From Pedobacter polysacchareus (GTDB taxonomy: Bacteria > Bacteroidota > Bacteroidia > Sphingobacteriales > Sphingobacteriaceae), in the NCBI RefSeq assembly GCF_019802255.1, contig NZ_JAHYSS010000007.1, positions 340,205 through 404,204 of the forward strand: a DNA stretch of 64,000 nucleotides. The letters are read 5' to 3'. Each line of letters starts with the position of its first letter. Positions within the stretch are counted from its first letter, which is position 1. Under the pieces are notes generated by a model. That model had not been told where the DNA came from. It did no database searches and worked only from the letters and a program-made list of their open reading frames with translations. The position numbers and the translations under genes are program-made. Below, piece after piece: positions 52,361-62,000 of the stretch.

Positions 52361-53842
52361 ATGGACATGTTATCATACCTTACAGTGCTTATTAAAACCC
52401 GTAAAGAGGTTGGGATCCCCGGACTTGGAACGATCTATAAAAAGAAATCACCGGGAAGGTATGATGCAGCAACACACTCCTTTTTGCCGCCCAGTTTCGT
52501 GCTGGATTTCAATCCGGAAGTGCTGGAGCATTCCTTGCTCATTGACCATATCTGTAAACAGAGAAATATAAGTTCAGACTCCGCCAGTTATTTTATAGAA
52601 AAATTTGTTGAAGAAATAAAGAAACAATTGGAAGAACACCAGGAGGCCAGTTTAACGCCCCTGGGTACTTTATATCAATCTTCAGAAACACTGAGCTTTA
52701 AGCCATCAAATGATCAAAACTTCGGTTTTGATTTTTATGGTTTACCACCTGTCAAAGAAGAACTTTCAATACCAGCAGTAACAGAGGTAAAAACTGAAGA
52801 GGTAACTTCTTCAACTCCAGAAGTAGAAGAACTTCAAAAATCAGAAGAACATCAGGTGACAGAAGAACAGCTGGAACTTGAAAATAGCAACGCTGATCTT
52901 AGAGATGAATCCAATCCTGCTGCTCCACCGGTTATTGAAGAAATAAAAGAAGAAACATACTTAGGGAATGAAGAAGTAGAAGATGTAAGTTATTTAACTT
53001 CTGAGCAGGATGAACAACCTGTTTTTGAAGAAATAGCAGAAGTTGAAATGCCAAAGCAGCCGCTGGCCCAACCGGAAATTGAAAGTATTGGAAACATAGA
53101 AGAGCAGCCAAAAGCGATATTTGAAGAACCTGCTGTAACTACGCGTCCAAGCATTAACGATAGTTACGCACAAGCCAGCAAAATGGCTGATGCGCCTACT
53201 GTAGTCAGCAGTCCGACACCTGCATCAGATCAGATCAGTAACAATACTGGTTTCTATAATTCTCATGATGAGCCTGAAGAAAGAGCTGGAATCCCAGTTT
53301 ATCTGAAGATTCTGATCGCCCTTTTATTGGTGCTGATTGGATTGGCAGCAGGATATTTTATCCGCCCTGATCTTTTCGAGCCTATCTTAAAAATGGGTAA
53401 AAATCCGATTGAGACTCCTGTAGTTGCACAACCTACTGTACCAGTTACAGACTCACTTGCGAATTCAGATAGCTTGCAAAATACTTTACCATTAAATGAT
53501 ACCCTAAAAAAAGATTCAGTTGTGAATGCAAAAACTGCATCAACAACAGTAACTAATGATGCTCAAACTGCTCAGGTCAATGCTCCTGCGCCGCAAACAG
53601 GAATTACTTTCGAAGTGATTGGTGCTTCAGTTGCCAATCAAAAAGAAGCCGATCGTTTTATTGCCCAAATGAAAAAATTGGGATTAAATGCAAAAGCCAT
53701 CGCCCCTATTCCTGGGAAAAAGAAAATAAAAATCAGCATTGCAACGTTTAATGACTACAACAGCGCCGAGGCACAAATACCTGCACTGCAAAAAAAGTTA
53801 GGCATTAAAGATTTATATATACACACAAACAAACCATTATAA
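52361..53842 (+). CDS. HU-CCDC81 and SPOR domain membrane protein
   Basis: A 493-residue protein, if translation starts at the ATG at 52361 (MDMLSYLTVL). A longer TTG start at 52325 is less likely. The N-terminal ~130 residues match the bacterial HU-CCDC81 pattern (VGIPGLGTIYKKKSPGRYD, then EASLTPLGTLYQ). A long acidic Glu/Pro linker follows, then one membrane helix (VYLKILIALLLVLIGLAAGY). The C-terminal SPOR domain (GITFEVIGASVANQKEADRF, AKAIAPIPGKKKIKISIATF) binds denuded peptidoglycan. Topology implies a cytoplasmic HU-like part and a periplasmic SPOR part. It is the third operon gene. Confidence 0.85.
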   Translation: MDMLSYLTVLIKTRKEVGIPGLGTIYKKKSPGRYDAATHSFLPPSFVLDFNPEVLEHSLLIDHICKQRNISSDSASYFIEKFVEEIKKQLEEHQEASLTPLGTLYQSSETLSFKPSNDQNFGFDFYGLPPVKEELSIPAVTEVKTEEVTSSTPEVEELQKSEEHQVTEEQLELENSNADLRDESNPAAPPVIEEIKEETYLGNEEVEDVSYLTSEQDEQPVFEEIAEVEMPKQPLAQPEIESIGNIEEQPKAIFEEPAVTTRPSINDSYAQASKMADAPTVVSSPTPASDQISNNTGFYNSHDEPEERAGIPVYLKILIALLLVLIGLAAGYFIRPDLFEPILKMGKNPIETPVVAQPTVPVTDSLANSDSLQNTLPLNDTLKKDSVVNAKTASTTVTNDAQTAQVNAPAPQTGITFEVIGASVANQKEADRFIAQMKKLGLNAKAIAPIPGKKKIKISIATFNDYNSAEAQIPALQKKLGIKDLYIHTNKPL

Positions 53843-53845
53843 ATT

Positions 53846-54556
53846 ATGATCGCATTAATACAGGGTGCTAATGATAGCCTTAACAAAATTGTTGATACCG
53901 CGAATAACGCCAGTCAAGCCGTAACTGCAGCAGCTCCCGAACTACATTTCATCGACCTGCTCTTTAAAGGTGGCTGGGTAATGATTCCCCTGGCCTTCCT
54001 TGCATTTGCAGGTTTGGTAATTTTCGTTGAAAGATACATCACTATCAGAAAGTCCTCTAAAACAGAGTCTAACCTGATGCTGCACATCAAACAATATATT
54101 CATGAAGGTAGATTAGACAATGCCATCACCCTATGCAGAAACAATAGTTCTCCATTAGCCAGAATGCTGGAAAAAGGATTGAAAAGAATCGGCCGTCCAA
54201 TTAAAGACATTGAAGCCGCAATTGAAAACAATGGAAAACTGGAAGTATCTAAACTGGAGAAAAATATTGGTATCCTGGGTATCATCGCCGGTATTGCGCC
54301 TATGCTTGGTTTCGTAGGAACAATCATTGGGGTAATTACCATTTTCCATGATGTATCCATCAAAGGAGCTATTGAAATCGGAACCATCTCTGGTGGTCTT
54401 TATACCAAAATGATCACTTCTGCAACAGGTTTGATCATCGGTATTATCGCTTACGTATTGTACCATATCCTGAATATGATGGTAGAACGCATCATCTTAA
54501 GAATGGAAACTGACGCTATTGAGTTCATCGATTTATTAGAGGAGCCAGGAAAATAA
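53846..54556 (+). CDS. ExbB/TolQ/MotA-type proton channel protein
   Basis: A 236-residue inner-membrane protein with three helices: ~35-55 (WVMIPLAFLAFAGLVIFVER), ~135-165 and ~180-210. The conserved LEKNIGILGIIAGIAPMLGF and TMITSATGLIIGIIAYVLY-like helices mark the ExbB/TolQ family. It forms the proton-conducting motor with ExbD and drives TonB. It is the fourth operon gene, 3 bases after the SPOR gene; the next gene overlaps its stop (TAATG). TolQ, ExbB and MotA cannot be separated by sequence alone, but the TonB gene that follows favours ExbB. Confidence 0.93.
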   Translation: MIALIQGANDSLNKIVDTANNASQAVTAAAPELHFIDLLFKGGWVMIPLAFLAFAGLVIFVERYITIRKSSKTESNLMLHIKQYIHEGRLDNAITLCRNNSSPLARMLEKGLKRIGRPIKDIEAAIENNGKLEVSKLEKNIGILGIIAGIAPMLGFVGTIIGVITIFHDVSIKGAIEIGTISGGLYTKMITSATGLIIGIIAYVLYHILNMMVERIILRMETDAIEFIDLLEEPGK

Positions 54557-54957
54557 TGAATCTACGCAAAAGAAATAAAGGAACTGTAGAGGTTCATACT
54601 TCCGCACTGAATGATATCATGTTCTTCCTCATGCTGTTTTTCCTGCTGGCATCTGCTGCAGTGAATCCGCAAGTGGTGAAACTGTTATTGCCAAGATCGG
54701 AATCCGGACAGCAATCTGCGGCGCAGAAAACAGTGACCGTGTCTATAGATGAAAAGTTAAATTATTACGTAGATAAAGAACGTACCTCTCTGGAAGGTAT
54801 TCAGCCGGCAATAGAAGTCTATCAAAAAGCTTCTCCCGACCTGACTATCGTACTCTATGTAGCCAGAGGAGTTTCTATTGAAAACACCATGGCGGTATTC
54901 GACGTGGCGAATAAATTAAAACTTAAAGTTGTACTCGCTGTAGAACCTAAGAAATAA
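54556..54957 (+). CDS. ExbD/TolR-family protein
   Basis: A 133-residue protein with one N-terminal membrane helix (ALNDIMFFLMLFFLLASAAV) that carries the conserved proton-pathway Asp in LNDIMFF. A periplasmic domain follows to the C-terminus (YVARGVSIENTMAVFDVANK). It couples proton flow through ExbB to the TonB partner. It overlaps the stops and starts on both sides (TAATG), so the three motor genes are tightly co-translated. Confidence 0.93.
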   Translation: MNLRKRNKGTVEVHTSALNDIMFFLMLFFLLASAAVNPQVVKLLLPRSESGQQSAAQKTVTVSIDEKLNYYVDKERTSLEGIQPAIEVYQKASPDLTIVLYVARGVSIENTMAVFDVANKLKLKVVLAVEPKK

Positions 54958-55772
54958 TGACGTACCCAAAGGAAGAAAATAATTATCCTAAAGCAGTAGC
55001 CATCTCTACTGGTATTATGATTGCCCTCATCGCATTGAGTTTCTTCATTGTGATTGGGTCATTCCAGCCTCCTGTGGAAGCAGGTATGGGTGGAATGGTG
55101 GTCAACTACGGAACCTCTGTCGAAGGAATGGGATCAGATTATACCAGTATTGAAGAACCTTCTGCAGATCCGAATGCGAATCAGAAAGCACCGGATAAAG
55201 TAGTCCCAACAGAACCGACCAAGGAGACACCAACACAGCAGAATAGTACCAAAGAGATTGTGACTCAAAGTACAGAAGATGCGGTGGCCGTAAACACTAA
55301 AAGCAGTCCAAAAAATACTGCGCCAACAGCAACGGTAGAAAGTAAACCCGCAAAACCAGTCATCAACCAAAATGCCCTTTATAAAGGTAAAACCAATAAA
55401 GGTACAGGTGGTGGCGATGGAACGGGAACAACTCCAGGAAATCAAGGCGACAAAGACGGTGATCCACTAGCCAATAATTATGGCGAAGGTGGATCTGGAT
55501 TTGGCGAAACTCCAATTGCACTTCGAAAATTCACCAATTTAGTTACCCCGCAGGATGACGGTCAGAAAACCGGAAAGATCGCGGTAAGGATTAAAATCAA
55601 TAAAAGTGGTGTGGTGATCGATGCAACTCCTGGCGTTAAAGGAACCACCTTGAACGATAGAGAGCTGTGGAGAAAATGTAAAGAAGCTGTAATGGGCGCC
55701 CGTTTAACACAGGCAGATAATGCGCCTGATGTTCAAATCGGTGTAGTAGTATTCAATTTTAAGGTAAAATAA
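54957..55772 (+). CDS. TonB-like energy transducer
   Basis: A 271-residue protein: one N-terminal membrane helix (~15-38, TGIMIALIALSFFIVIGSFQ), then a long low-complexity periplasmic linker rich in Pro, Thr, Lys and Gly (PTEPTKETPTQQ, GTGGGDGTGTTPGNQGDKDG). A C-terminal TonB domain (~185-271) has GKIAVRIKINKSGVVIDATP and ends VVFNFKVK. It transmits the motor's energy to an outer-membrane partner, most likely the barrel encoded at 50602. It follows ExbD by one-base overlap. folC starts 29 bases later. Confidence 0.92.
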   Translation: MTYPKEENNYPKAVAISTGIMIALIALSFFIVIGSFQPPVEAGMGGMVVNYGTSVEGMGSDYTSIEEPSADPNANQKAPDKVVPTEPTKETPTQQNSTKEIVTQSTEDAVAVNTKSSPKNTAPTATVESKPAKPVINQNALYKGKTNKGTGGGDGTGTTPGNQGDKDGDPLANNYGEGGSGFGETPIALRKFTNLVTPQDDGQKTGKIAVRIKINKSGVVIDATPGVKGTTLNDRELWRKCKEAVMGARLTQADNAPDVQIGVVVFNFKVK

Positions 55773-55801
55773 AACCCTGGTATTCTTTTTAGAACTCCAA
55801 A

Positions 55802-57088
55802 ATGAACTATAAACAAACCCTCGATTACTTGTACAGTAAACTACCCATGTTTACTCGTGTTGGCGCTGTAGCCTATAGAAAAGACTTACACAACACCATC
55901 GCCATGTGCGAACAACTGGGAAATCCACAGGATAAATTCAAAACCATACATGTAGGTGGAACCAATGGCAAAGGTTCCACTTCTCATATGCTTGCGGCCA
56001 TCCTTCAACAGGCAGGATACAAAACAGGATTGTACACCTCTCCACACCTTAAAGATTTCAGGGAACGCATTAGAATTAACGGGGAGATGATCCCCGAAGC
56101 TTTTGTAATAGATTTCGTGGAAGAGCAGCAAGACATCATGGAATTCCTGCAGCCTTCATTTTTCGAAGTTACAGTAGCCATGGCTTTTTCTCATTTCGCT
56201 AAGGCAGAAGTAGACATCGCCATCATCGAAGTTGGACTCGGAGGAAGGATCGACTCTACCAATATCATCACTCCGGAACTTTCCGTAATTACCAATATCA
56301 GCTTAGACCATACCAATATCCTGGGTACTACCCTCCCGGAAATTGCCAGGGAAAAAGCAGGGATTATTAAAAAAGGACTGCCGGTTGTGATCGGAGAAAC
56401 CCAGCAAGAAACTGAAAGTATATTCCTTAAGAAAGCTGAAGAAACCAATAGCCCAATCTATTTTGCAGATCAGGAATTGCACTTACAGCAGCTTAAAAAA
56501 ATAGGTAAATATTTAAATGTAGCAGTCTACAGTGGAGATACGCCAATATATCCTGACCTGGACTTAGACCTCAATGGAGCTTATCAGCGTAAAAACGTGC
56601 TGACAGTCATTGAAGCCATTCAAATATTAAAGCAACAAGGTTTTAAAATTGAAGAAAAGGCAGTTTATGATGCACTAAAAAATGTAAAAGGACTCACTGG
56701 ATTGCAAGGAAGATGGCAGACCTTAAGCGAAAATCCGCTAGTAATCTGCGATACCGGTCATAACATTGCAGGGATCACAGAGGTCGTACAAAATATCAAT
56801 GATACCCCACATGATCAATTACACATCGTGATTGGTATGGTGAAAGATAAAGACATTACTGGTGTTTTACAGTTGCTGCCAACAGACGCACATTATTACT
56901 TCTGTCAGCCTGATTTAGAACGAGCATTACCTGTGTTAGAACTGGCAGAACAGGCCAAAAATCATCATTTAGTTGGTGATGTCTTTCCAAGTGTTCAATT
57001 GGCCTTTCATGCTGCGAAAGACAACGCAAACGCTAATGACCTGATTTTCATAGGCGGCAGCACTTTTGTAGTTGCTGAAGTACTATAA
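55802..57088 (+). CDS. folC: Bifunctional folylpolyglutamate / dihydrofolate synthase
   Basis: A 428-residue cytosolic Mur-ligase-family enzyme that adds glutamates to folates and makes dihydrofolate from dihydropteroate. The P-loop is VGGTNGKGSTSHMLAAILQ, followed by the family motif GLYTSPHLKDFRERIRING. The metal and substrate region IEVGLGGRIDSTNIITPELS and the C-terminal domain starting GRWQTLSENPLVICDTGHN are present. It is the last gene of the envelope operon, which is a genomic association only: the enzyme has no known envelope role. A hairpin terminator follows. Confidence 0.95.
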   Translation: MNYKQTLDYLYSKLPMFTRVGAVAYRKDLHNTIAMCEQLGNPQDKFKTIHVGGTNGKGSTSHMLAAILQQAGYKTGLYTSPHLKDFRERIRINGEMIPEAFVIDFVEEQQDIMEFLQPSFFEVTVAMAFSHFAKAEVDIAIIEVGLGGRIDSTNIITPELSVITNISLDHTNILGTTLPEIAREKAGIIKKGLPVVIGETQQETESIFLKKAEETNSPIYFADQELHLQQLKKIGKYLNVAVYSGDTPIYPDLDLDLNGAYQRKNVLTVIEAIQILKQQGFKIEEKAVYDALKNVKGLTGLQGRWQTLSENPLVICDTGHNIAGITEVVQNINDTPHDQLHIVIGMVKDKDITGVLQLLPTDAHYYFCQPDLERALPVLELAEQAKNHHLVGDVFPSVQLAFHAAKDNANANDLIFIGGSTFVVAEVL

Positions 57089-57160
57089 AATCTTTACACA
57101 ATAGTAATCTCAATACCTATTTCGATTACCTACCTTTAAAAATTCATTAACACAAAATAT

Positions 57161-57198
57161 GATTCGTTTATTCCATAATAAACGAATCTTTGCTTTTA
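57161..57198 (+). terminator. Terminator of the envelope operon
   Basis: GATTCGTTTATT (57161-57172) pairs perfectly with AATAAACGAATC (57177-57188) around CCAT, followed by TTTGCTTTT. It ends the operon and sits just upstream of the phosphatase gene. Confidence 0.75.
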
Positions 57199-57210
57199 AA
57201 ATAATACACA

Positions 57211-58878
57211 ATGAAAAGAGTTTACCTGTTATTTTCTGCACTGCTGATTACCTGCAGTGTATCCATGGCCCAAAAGAAAACAGTTGCTGTTTCTAAAAAA
57301 GATTTCCCGGCATCAGTCGACAGACCGAAACTGGTGGTTGGTTTGGTGATCGATCAAATGAGATGGGATTATCTTTACCGTTACTACAGCAGATACGCTG
57401 CAGGAGGTTTTAAAAGACTGATCAATGAAGGTTTCTCAGCAGAGAATACTTTTATCCCTTATACCCCTACTTACACAGCCTGCGGTCATGCAAGTATCTA
57501 TACCGGTTCTGTTCCGGCAATCAATGGAATTATTGGTAACGATTGGTACGATCCACAATTAGGTCGTAATGTATATTGCGCAGAAGATACCAGTGTAACT
57601 AGTGTTGGCAGTACCACAATGGCAGGTGTAATGTCACCAAAAAACATGCTGACTACTACCATTACTGACGAGCTTCGCCTGGCGACTAACTTCCAGGGAA
57701 AAGTAATTGGTATTTCACTGAAAGATCGTGGGTCTATCCTTCCTGCCGGACATTCAGCAAATGCAGCCTATTGGTTCGATGGCCAAACCGGCGACTGGAT
57801 TACCAGTACCTATTACATGGCTAACCTTCCAGCATGGATGCAGGATTACAATAAAATGAAATTGGTTAACAAGTTTTATGAAAAAAACTGGCCAACGCTA
57901 TATCCAATTGAAACCTATACCCAAAGTACCGCTGACGATAAAAGCTATGAAGGAAAAGCCAGAGGCGAACAAAGCCCAACTTTCCCTCATCCATTAAAAT
58001 TATATATGGGCAAGAACTATGAGATGATCAAAAGTACGCCTTATGGAAATACCATGACCTTAGACCTTGCTAAACTAGCGATCGCTTCTGAAGATCTTGG
58101 AAAAGATAATATTACCGATTTTCTTGCAGTGAGCTGCTCTTCTACGGATTATGTGGGTCACCAATATGGTCCAAACTCTATCGAAGCAGAAGATACTTAC
58201 TTAAGATTAGACAAAGATCTTGCAGATTTTTTCGACTACCTGGATCATACAGTAGGTAAAGGAAATTACCTATTTTTCTTATCAGCAGATCACGGTGCAG
58301 CACATGTACCAGGTTTCATGGCTGAAAATAAATTGCCAGGTGGAACCGTTGACGATGGTCCTGTTATGAAAGAATTAAATGGACGTTTAGAAGAGAAATT
58401 TGGTATTAAAAAATCGATTATTAAATCGATGAACAACCAGATCTATTTTGACCATAAACTAATCAATACCGCAAAAGCTGATTTTGATGCCATCAAAGCT
58501 TTTAGCATCGAGTTCTTAAAAACTCAAACTGGTTTTATGGACGCCGTTGATTTGAACAAAGTCGGTGCAAGCAGTCTGCCTGAACCGATCAAAACAAGGA
58601 TAGCAAACGGCTACAATGCCAGAAGAAGCGGCGACATCTATTTTCTACTGAAATCAAATTACTTCGACAGCAGCAGCAAAACAGGTACCACCCATGGTTC
58701 ATGGAATCCTTATGATTCCCACATCCCATGCGTATTTATGGGCTGGAATGTAAAACCTGGAAAAACCAATAAAACACATTACATGACAGACATCGCAGCT
58801 ACTTTAGCAGCTATGCTTCACATACAAATGCCTAGTGGCTGTGTTGGTGAGCCCATCACAGAATTAACACATCAATAA
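57211..58878 (+). CDS. pafA: PafA-type alkaline phosphatase
   Basis: A 555-residue exported metallophosphatase with a signal peptide (1-20, cleavage at MAQ). The alkaline-phosphatase-superfamily core follows: first metal site LVVGLVIDQMRWDYLYRYYS, nucleophile loop PTYTACGHASIYTG with likely Thr89, SCSSTDYVGHQYGPNS with Asp/His ligands, and LSADHGAAHVPGF with Asp/His ligands. Threonine rather than serine as nucleophile is the PafA mark. It hydrolyses phosphomonoesters in the periplasm. Expression is not limited to phosphate starvation in known members; nothing here shows a Pho box. Confidence 0.9.
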   Translation: MKRVYLLFSALLITCSVSMAQKKTVAVSKKDFPASVDRPKLVVGLVIDQMRWDYLYRYYSRYAAGGFKRLINEGFSAENTFIPYTPTYTACGHASIYTGSVPAINGIIGNDWYDPQLGRNVYCAEDTSVTSVGSTTMAGVMSPKNMLTTTITDELRLATNFQGKVIGISLKDRGSILPAGHSANAAYWFDGQTGDWITSTYYMANLPAWMQDYNKMKLVNKFYEKNWPTLYPIETYTQSTADDKSYEGKARGEQSPTFPHPLKLYMGKNYEMIKSTPYGNTMTLDLAKLAIASEDLGKDNITDFLAVSCSSTDYVGHQYGPNSIEAEDTYLRLDKDLADFFDYLDHTVGKGNYLFFLSADHGAAHVPGFMAENKLPGGTVDDGPVMKELNGRLEEKFGIKKSIIKSMNNQIYFDHKLINTAKADFDAIKAFSIEFLKTQTGFMDAVDLNKVGASSLPEPIKTRIANGYNARRSGDIYFLLKSNYFDSSSKTGTTHGSWNPYDSHIPCVFMGWNVKPGKTNKTHYMTDIAATLAAMLHIQMPSGCVGEPITELTHQ

Positions 58879-58896
58879 CATACACCGTTTTTATAT

Positions 58897-58939
58897 AAAA
58901 AAAGACCGCCGGGAAGATGATTCCCGGCGGTCTTTTTTT
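58897..58939 (+). terminator. Terminator after the phosphatase gene
   Basis: AAAAAAAGACCGCCGGGAA pairs with TTCCCGGCGGTCTTTTTTT around a 5-base loop, with the T run at the end. It is one of the strongest terminators in the window. Confidence 0.93.
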
Positions 58940-58996
58940 ATACCCGCTATTTTTGTATTGATTTGGCTATGCTCACCACCTAAGCCCAGTTTTTAT

Positions 58997-59004
58997 TACA
59001 TTTG
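58997..59004 (+). promoter_or_regulatory. -7 element of icmF
   Basis: TACATTTG fits TAnnTTTG and lies about 23 bases before the icmF ATG. The nearest upstream TTTG is too far (31-base spacer) for a confident -33. Confidence 0.45.
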
Positions 59005-59027
59005 TTAACCAACTATAAAACCTATCC

Positions 59028-62000
59028 ATGGAGCAAATCGAGATCTATAAACCTAAAAATAAAATACGTTTTGTAACTGCAGCTGCTTTATTCGACGGGC
59101 ATGACGCTACGATCAATATCATGCGCCGAATCCTTCAATCTTCGGGAGCGGAAGTGATACATCTTGGCCATAATAGATCCGTAGAAGAAGTAGTAAACTG
59201 TGCCATTCAGGAAGATGTACAAGGAATTGCAATGACTTCCTATCAGGGTGGCCATATTGAGTATTTCAAATATATGTACGACCTGCTGCAGGAACGCGGT
59301 TCTTCCCATATCAAAATCTTTGCAGGCGGCGGCGGTGTGATTCTTCCATCCGAAATTGCCGAGTTACAAGCTTATGGTATCACCAGAATTTATTCCCCTG
59401 ATGATGGCCGTAAAATGGGCTTGCAGGGCATGATCAATAACATGCTCGAGCAAACAGATTATGTTACCGTGACCAGTCTGAATGGAGAGCTTAAATCTAT
59501 CCCTCAAAAAGATGTAAAAAGCATCGCTTCGGCAATTACCGTTGCAGAAAACGATCCTGAAGGCGCACAAGCCTTTGTAGACGAACTAAAAAAACTAACC
59601 CTAAAAAATCAGGCCCCCGTGCTTGGAATTACTGGAACCGGTGGATCAGGAAAATCTTCGCTCGTAGATGAATTGGTGAGACGCTTCTTAATGGAAGTGA
59701 AAGACAAAACCATGGCGATTATCTCTGTAGATCCTTCCAAACGTAAAACAGGAGGAGCCTTACTTGGAGATAGGATTCGCATGAATGCCATCAATAACCC
59801 AAGGATTTATATGCGTTCCCTGGCTACCAGACAAGCCAATTTAGCGCTATCCAGAAATGTACAGGAGAGTATTGATATCTGTAAAGCTGCTGGCTATGAC
59901 CTGATCATTGTCGAAACCTCAGGAATCGGCCAGTCCGACACAGAAATCACAGAACATTGTGATGTTTCTCTTTATGTAATGACCCCAGAATTCGGTGCTG
60001 CTACACAATTGGAAAAAATTGACATGCTTGATTTTGCCGACCTGGTAGCGATCAATAAATTTGATAAACGTGGTGCCCTGGATGCTTTACGAGATGTTCG
60101 TAAACAATACAAACGCAATCATAATCTTTTTGATGCGAAGGATGAAAACATCCCGGTTTTCGGCACCATGGCTTCTCAGTTCAACGATCCTGGAATGAAT
60201 AATCTATTCTCTGCCCTTATGGACAAGATCAAAGAGAAAACCAAGGTTGATTTTAATGCCCAGTTGGAACTCAGCTCCGAACAATCTGAAAAAATCTATA
60301 TCATTCCCCCAGACCGGATCAGGTACCTTGCAGAAATTGCAGAAGCCAGTCAGACTTATAATGAATGGGTAGAAAAACAAAGTGCCATTGCCAGAAAACT
60401 ATATCAGCTTCAAGGTGTCATACAGCTTTCTAAAGAAGAGAAATTAAATAAAGATTTTCCTGGCATAGCCAGCATAAATGACAGTTTACAAGATGTATAT
60501 CAACATCTGGAAGAGCAATTGGACGGCGACTGCAGAAAACTACTTCGCCAATGGCCAGACACAAAAATCAAATACAAACAAGAGTTCTTTGTTTATAAAG
60601 TCAGAGATAAAGAAATTAAACAACCCTTGTTCTATGAGTCTTTATCCAAATTAAAAATCCCCAAAGTTTCACTTCCACGCTATGAAGACTGGGGAGATAT
60701 ACTACGCTGGCTGCTGACAGAAAATGTACCTGGAGAATTCCCATACGCTGCTGGTGTCTTCCCCCTAAAACGTGACGGAGAAGATCCTACCCGTATGTTT
60801 GCTGGTGAAGGCGGACCGGAACGAACCAATAAAAGGTTCCACTACGTATCCTTAGGACAACCTGCACATCGCCTGTCAACCGCATTTGACTCCGTTACCT
60901 TATATGGTGAAGATCCACACCTCAGACCAGACATTTATGGTAAAATTGGCAACTCAGGAGTAAGTATTGCTACTTTAGATGATGCCAAGAAACTATATTC
61001 AGGCTTTGACCTTTGTGCCGCATCCACCTCTGTGTCCATGACGATTAATGGTCCTGCTCCTATGCTGCTAGGTTTCTTTATGAACGCAGCCATAGATCAG
61101 CAATGCGAAAAATACATTATCGAACAAGGACTCCAAGCTGAAGTAGAAAACAAAATAAATACCCTGTATAAATCAAAAGGAATCCAAAGACCAAGTTATA
61201 GCGGAGCCTTGCCCGAAGGAAACAATGGTTTAGGGTTGATGTTACTTGGCGTAACCGGAGATGAAGTATTACCCGCTGATGTTTATGCAAAGATCAGAGC
61301 CTATGCCATCAGTACAGTGAGGGGTACAGTTCAGGCAGATATTCTTAAAGAAGATCAGGCTCAAAACACTTGCATTTTCTCAACAGAATTTGCGCTGAGG
61401 ATGATGGGAGATATTCAAAGTTATTTCATTACCGAAAAAGTGCGGAACTTCTATTCTGTATCCATCTCTGGCTATCATATCGCAGAAGCTGGAGCAAATC
61501 CAATATCTCAGCTTGCCTTTACCTTAAGTAATGGTTTTACCTTTGTAGAATACTATTTGAGCAGAGGAATGAACATCGATGATTTCGCCCCTAACTTATC
61601 GTTCTTCTTCTCTAATGGAATTGATCCAGAGTACTCCGTAATTGGAAGAGTGGCCAGACGAATCTGGGCAAAAGCCATTAAGAATAAGTACAAAGGCAAC
61701 GACCGATCACAGAAGTTAAAATATCATATTCAGACTTCTGGCAGGTCTTTACATGCACAGGAAATTGATTTCAATGATATCCGGACTACATTACAGGCAT
61801 TGTATGCGATCTACGACAATTGCAATTCCCTACATACAAATGCCTACGATGAAGCCATTACGACGCCTACAGAAGAATCTGTACGCAGAGCGATGGCCAT
61901 ACAGCTAATTATCAATAGAGAATTAGGTTTGGCGAAAAATGAAAACCCATTACAAGGGGCATTTATCATTGAAGACCTGACAGATTTGGTAGAAGAAGCG

